Assembly (NCBI RefSeq): GCF_002218085.1
Contig: NZ_BDUC01000043.1
Span: 1-6,615 of the forward strand
DNA: 6,615 bases
DNA from: Tolypothrix sp. NIES-4075
GTDB lineage: Bacteria; Cyanobacteriota; Cyanobacteriia; Cyanobacteriales; Nostocaceae
Direction of reading: 5' to 3'
The position numbers and the translations under genes are program-made. Positions 5,018-6,615 of this stretch are shown in pieces. The notes under the pieces are model-generated. The model was not told the origin of the DNA. It saw only the letters and a list, made by a program, of their open reading frames with translations, and searched no databases. Each line of letters opens with the position of its first letter. Position 1 is the first letter of the stretch.

Positions 5018-5419
5018 ATGAAAAAACTTTTTGCAGGTCTGTTAGTGGTGTTGGTAGTCGGTTGTTCTGTCCAGGCACGAACACAACAAAATTCTTCTAC
5101 CTCTGGTAATCAAAAAATTGACTTTCCAAGAGCTTTGGCATTGAAAGATGGGAAAAAGGAACCAGCGCAATTTGATGTATACAAGCAGGAATTTGAAAAA
5201 TTTAAAAAACTATGCGTTGAGAATGACGAGACTTTAGCTGGCATGGTCTACGCATCTACCAAAAAAAGTAAGGCAGCTGGTTACAAGTGGTCTACAAATC
5301 TTGATACCATGCAATCTTTTATTCAAATGGCAGAAAGCGGCTTTGAGCGTAAACCAGTACGTTGCATCAACGTTTATCAAGTACACCTACAAAGCTTACA
5401 AGAAGAATCAAGCAAATAA
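5018..5419 (+). CDS. Small secreted lipoprotein, 133 aa
   Basis: The N-terminus MKKLFAGLLVVLVVGC is a lipoprotein signal: two Lys, a hydrophobic core, and lipobox VVGC with the lipidated Cys at residue 16. ATG 5018 is preferred to the in-frame ATG at 4997 because it gives this standard signal; neither has a strong Shine-Dalgarno. The mature part starts with a Ser/Thr/Gln-rich linker, then a charged mixed helical domain with two further Cys residues (FKKLCVEND and PVRCINV) about 55 residues apart, which could form a disulphide outside the cytoplasm. The family is not recognised. On a plasmid, small lipoproteins sometimes serve surface exclusion, but nothing here proves that. Confidence 0.75.
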   Translation: MKKLFAGLLVVLVVGCSVQARTQQNSSTSGNQKIDFPRALALKDGKKEPAQFDVYKQEFEKFKKLCVENDETLAGMVYASTKKSKAAGYKWSTNLDTMQSFIQMAESGFERKPVRCINVYQVHLQSLQEESSK

Positions 5420-5452
5420 AAAATTAGCTTATCTGGCAAGGGAGCAATAGCA

Positions 5453-5515
5453 ATGCAGTTGATGCTGTTTTTAGCTGTCGGTCAACGTTGGTTATTTGGG
5501 CTTACAAACGCCTGA
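5453..5515 (+). CDS. Possible 20-residue hydrophobic peptide
   Basis: An ATG reading frame begins 8 nt after GGGAG (5440-5444) and ends at TGA 5513-5515. The peptide starts MQLMLFLAVG and is hydrophobic, as in single-helix membrane peptides. It follows the lipoprotein stop by 33 nt. The end lies in an imperfect hairpin (AACGCC near 5508 with GGCGTT near 5532). Chance occurrence is quite possible at this length. Confidence 0.2.
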   Translation: MQLMLFLAVGQRWLFGLTNA

Positions 5516-5579
5516 AAATGGCTCTAGAACGGGCGTTGAGGCTTTTACCAACCGCCAAAAAATCGGTTTTCAAGTTTTC

Positions 5580-5766
5580 ATTTTATTACCGGGTTATGGT
5601 CGGACTGTAACCGAGTTATAACCCGACTATGGTTGCAGTATAACCGCAGTGTACTGGCTGTATAGCCCGACTATTGTCGGGTTATAACCGCAGTATAGTG
5701 CGACAATAACCGTACTATGGTCGGGGTATAACCGCAGTGTACTGGCTGTTCACTCAATCTATACCC
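5580..5766. repeat. Tandem array of about 16 degenerate 11-bp units
   Basis: Cutting every 11 bp from 5591 gives units such as GCAGTATAACC, GAGTTATAACC, CGACTATGGTT, GCAGTGTACTG and GGGTTATAACC through 5755, then AATCTATACCC to 5766. A weak unit may precede at 5580-5590. From 5591 to 5766, position 5 is T in 15 of 16 units and position 7 is T in 15 of 16. Many units are small palindromes (GGTTATAACC at 5680-5689). A 24-bp block at 5638-5661 recurs exactly at 5726-5749, 88 bp or eight units later. The array lies between the lipoprotein gene and the 3' end of the minus-strand RHH cluster. Centromere or iteron function is inferred. Confidence 0.85.
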
Positions 5767-5786
5767 TGTCTAGATAGGTGTCTAGA
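5758..5786. repeat. TCTATA/TCTAGA triplet continuing the 11-bp array
   Basis: Sites begin at 5758 (TCTATA), 5769 and 5781 (both TGTCTAGA), spaced 11 and 12 bp, in register with the preceding tandem array. The last ends 1 nt before the stop of the 63-aa gene. Confidence 0.75.
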
Positions 5787-5787
5787 C

Positions 5788-5979
5788 TCATGAGTTATCC
5801 GCATTTAGTTTGATTTTGATGTAGAGGCGAACAAGCTTTGAGTCGCCACGGTTCTTATAAAGTTGGGACTTTTCCAAAACAGTGATTAAATCGCGCTTCT
5901 CGCACTCCCCCAAAAACCAAGCCCACTTTTCCAAGTCTTCTGGGGTTCCCATCAATCTCATGTCTATTTGGTCAGCCAT
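5788..5979 (-). CDS. Small hypothetical protein, 63 aa
   Basis: The start MADQIDMRLMGTPEDLEKWAWFL and the later SQLYKNRGDSKLVRLYIKIKL show a strand-helix-strand-strand pattern. It resembles the short GTPE-containing proteins often labelled DUF3970, found in cyanobacteria and actinobacteria. The assignment is from memory and weak, and no function is known. Its ATG (5979-5977) overlaps the 3' end of the upstream frame by 8 nt (ATGGCTGA), so it is probably translationally coupled to it. A GGGGTGA sequence within the upstream gene may serve as its ribosome binding site. It ends next to the TCTAGA/11-bp array. Confidence 0.7.
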   Translation of the reverse strand: MADQIDMRLMGTPEDLEKWAWFLGECEKRDLITVLEKSQLYKNRGDSKLVRLYIKIKLNADNS

Positions 5980-6214
5980 TCCACTTCACCCCATCGAGAA
6001 AGTTTTGCGCTTTGTCCTCCCAACTGGCTTTGGGTTGTGTTGCTATGTTGCTTGACAATTCTTTTTTTACCTCAAAGTCTGGATCGTTCGTCAATTCGGC
6101 AACTTCAAAAAAATGCCGAATGAATTTGTCCAAAGCTTCTTTGATTCGCTGCTTACTTTCAGCGCGTTTCGCCACTTTCCAGCCAGCCAGGACGCGATCG
6201 CGTACCGCCTTCAT
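5972..6214 (-). CDS. Helical C-terminal segment in the -1 frame of the RHH gene
   Basis: From ATG 6214 this frame gives 80 residues, highly charged and helical (KAVRDRVLAGWKVAKRAESKQRIKEALDKFIRHFFE). The frame is open much further upstream, to the TAG at 6358-6356. Just before the ATG it encodes RHIDNDIDNLDK, from the same TCTATA/TCTAGA sites that encode LDNLDT in the RHH gene. No Shine-Dalgarno precedes ATG 6214, and no in-frame ATG, GTG or TTG lies further upstream. I therefore infer that it is normally the C-terminal part of the preceding RHH protein, joined at the GGGAAAG heptamer. It would then be an oligomerisation or interaction domain. Independent translation, or a broken gene, remains possible. 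Confidence 0.65.
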   Translation of the reverse strand: MKAVRDRVLAGWKVAKRAESKQRIKEALDKFIRHFFEVAELTNDPDFEVKKELSSNIATQPKASWEDKAQNFLDGVKWNG

Positions 6215-6218
6215 TTTG

Positions 6219-6245
6219 TCTAGATTGTCTATATCGTTGTCTATA
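6219..6245. repeat. In-gene cluster of TGTCTAGA/TGTCTATA sites
   Basis: TCTAGA at 6219 and TCTATA at 6228 and 6240, with steps of 9 and 12 bp, lie inside the open -1 frame and encode IDNDIDNLD. The 9- and 12-bp steps keep the reading frame, while still close to one helical turn. Confidence 0.75.
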
Positions 6246-6285
6246 TGCCTAACAGGTTCAGCTTCTAGGAGTGCTGGTTGCTCTG

Positions 6286-6615
6286 TCAGGCTGGCAACTT
6301 TCCCCGCAGTTCCTCCAGTTGCGATCGCAATTCGGTCATGGTCGCGTTTAATCCGCTAGCGAGGTAAGCGGTGTGTTCTTCCAGTTGCTCTTTAATAATT
6401 TCTGGTTTCAGTCCCCTATCGTCTAGCACTTTGTCTAGACGTTCATCAATAACAGTGTCTAGATTGTCTAGATGTAACGGTTGGGGATTGGGCGTTGGGG
6501 ATTGGGAGTTAGGCGTCAGATACGAGCGAACGAACTCGGTTAAAACCGCTGAAGCGTTGGAACCGGACGCAGCAGCCATATTTTTAAAAGCTTCCCACTC
6601 CTGGGGGTCAATGCG
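6286..6615 (-). CDS. RHH DNA-binding protein with coiled coil, 5' end outside the window
   Basis: The frame is open to the window edge, so the ATG at 6579 is internal; the 12 codons before it read RIDPQEWEAFKN and complete an RHH fold. Visible residues 1-33 are strand end, helix A (PQEWEAFKNMAAASG) and helix B (NASAVLTEFVRSYL). Then comes a Pro/Asn/Gln linker (34-47) from heptanucleotide repeats, the LDNLDT...LDKVLDD segment from TCTAGA sites, and a coiled coil (about 70-107, ending ELRSQLEELRGKLPA). RHH proteins of this type bind palindromes as dimers and act in plasmid partition or autoregulation. The zero-frame product stops at 6288-6286. A -1 shift at 6298-6304 would add about 110 residues. 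It heads a cluster with the two downstream frames. Confidence 0.85.
   Translation of the reverse strand, partial: RIDPQEWEAFKNMAAASGSNASAVLTEFVRSYLTPNSQSPTPNPQPLHLDNLDTVIDERLDKVLDDRGLKPEIIKEQLEEHTAYLASGLNATMTELRSQLEELRGKLPA
6298..6304 (-). promoter_or_regulatory. Candidate -1 programmed frameshift site GGGAAAG
   Basis: In the RHH frame the codons read CGG GGA AAG, so the heptamer is G GGA AAG, a perfect X XXY YYZ slippery site and the same heptamer used in phage lambda G/GT. A GGAGG (6316-6312) ends 7 nt upstream, comparable to the stimulatory Shine-Dalgarno of dnaX. The zero-frame stop is 9 nt after the heptamer, and the -1 frame continues for over 100 codons. A GTTGC/GCAAC stem is possible just downstream. 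Confidence 0.5.
6422..6472. repeat. In-gene cluster of TCTAGA sites in the RHH gene
   Basis: Sites begin at 6422 (TCTAGC), 6434, 6458 and 6467 (TCTAGA), with steps of 12, 24 and 9 bp. All steps are multiples of 3, so the sites repeat in frame and encode LDNLDT and RLDKVLDD. The coding sequence thus doubles as an array of putative binding sites. Confidence 0.8.
6479..6513 (-). repeat. Five heptanucleotide repeats in the RHH linker
   Basis: On the minus strand the DNA reads CCTAACT, CCCAATC, CCCAACG, CCCAATC, CCCAACC. These are five 7-bp units of STRR-like CCCAAYN type, as in heterocystous cyanobacteria. They encode a Pro/Asn/Gln-rich linker. A gain or loss of one unit would shift the reading frame. 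Confidence 0.75.

Noticed and set aside
5580..5766. CRISPR array
   Set aside because: Units are 11 bp, directly adjacent and degenerate, with no spacers; no cas genes nearby.
6012..6359. Plus-strand 115-aa open frame
   Set aside because: Antisense to the RHH/tail gene; its Ser/Arg-rich sequence is typical of a reverse-frame shadow.

Overview
Organism and replicon. The window looks like accessory, probably plasmid-borne, DNA of a filamentous cyanobacterium. I count eight copies of the octamer GCGATCGC (HIP1, typical of cyanobacteria) in 6.6 kb. A run of heptanucleotide CCCAAYN repeats at 6479-6513 resembles the STRR repeats known from heterocystous genera. The content is small DNA-binding proteins, a catalytic-domain-only tyrosine recombinase and many iterated short sites. 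There are no tRNA, rRNA or CRISPR loci and no metabolic genes.

Layout. 1-113: an array of TCTAGA-type sites about 11 bp apart. 114-468: non-coding, with a strong GCGATCGC-paired hairpin. 469-881 (minus): a two-gene unit of a 59-residue ribbon-helix-helix (RHH) protein and a 78-residue coiled-coil protein, behind a promoter whose spacer is an operator-like palindrome. 1079-1354 (plus): a 91-residue beta-rich protein. 1355-1965: about 600 bp of non-coding DNA dense in hairpins, direct repeats and nested inverted repeats. 1966-3177 (plus): a 403-residue protein with two putative HTH segments and a TTG start, a candidate replication initiator that I do not recognise by family. 3178-3943: mainly non-coding, with palindromes and repeats. 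3944-4180 (plus): a small His/Cys zinc-ribbon-like protein. 4199-4750 (minus): the tyrosine recombinase. 5018-5419 (plus): a small lipoprotein. 5580-5790: an 11-bp tandem array that runs in register into two more TCTAGA sites. 5788-6615 (minus): an RHH/coiled-coil gene running off the window, a helical C-terminal segment in the -1 frame, and a 63-residue protein overlapping it by 8 nt.

Main points. (1) All twelve TCTAGA sites found lie in 29-111 or 5523-6472, and none in the 5.4 kb between. They fall in helically phased arrays, and several lie inside the coding sequence of the RHH protein that might bind them. This suggests a partition (centromere) or control system. (2) The RHH gene and the following frame are joined by a perfect X XXY YYZ heptamer, GGGAAAG, with GGAGG 7 nt upstream. 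The downstream frame has no good start of its own. The pair is therefore either one protein made by programmed -1 frameshifting or a recent frameshift mutation.

Limits. No database search was possible. Functional names other than the recombinase, the RHH folds and the lipoprotein signal are inference.
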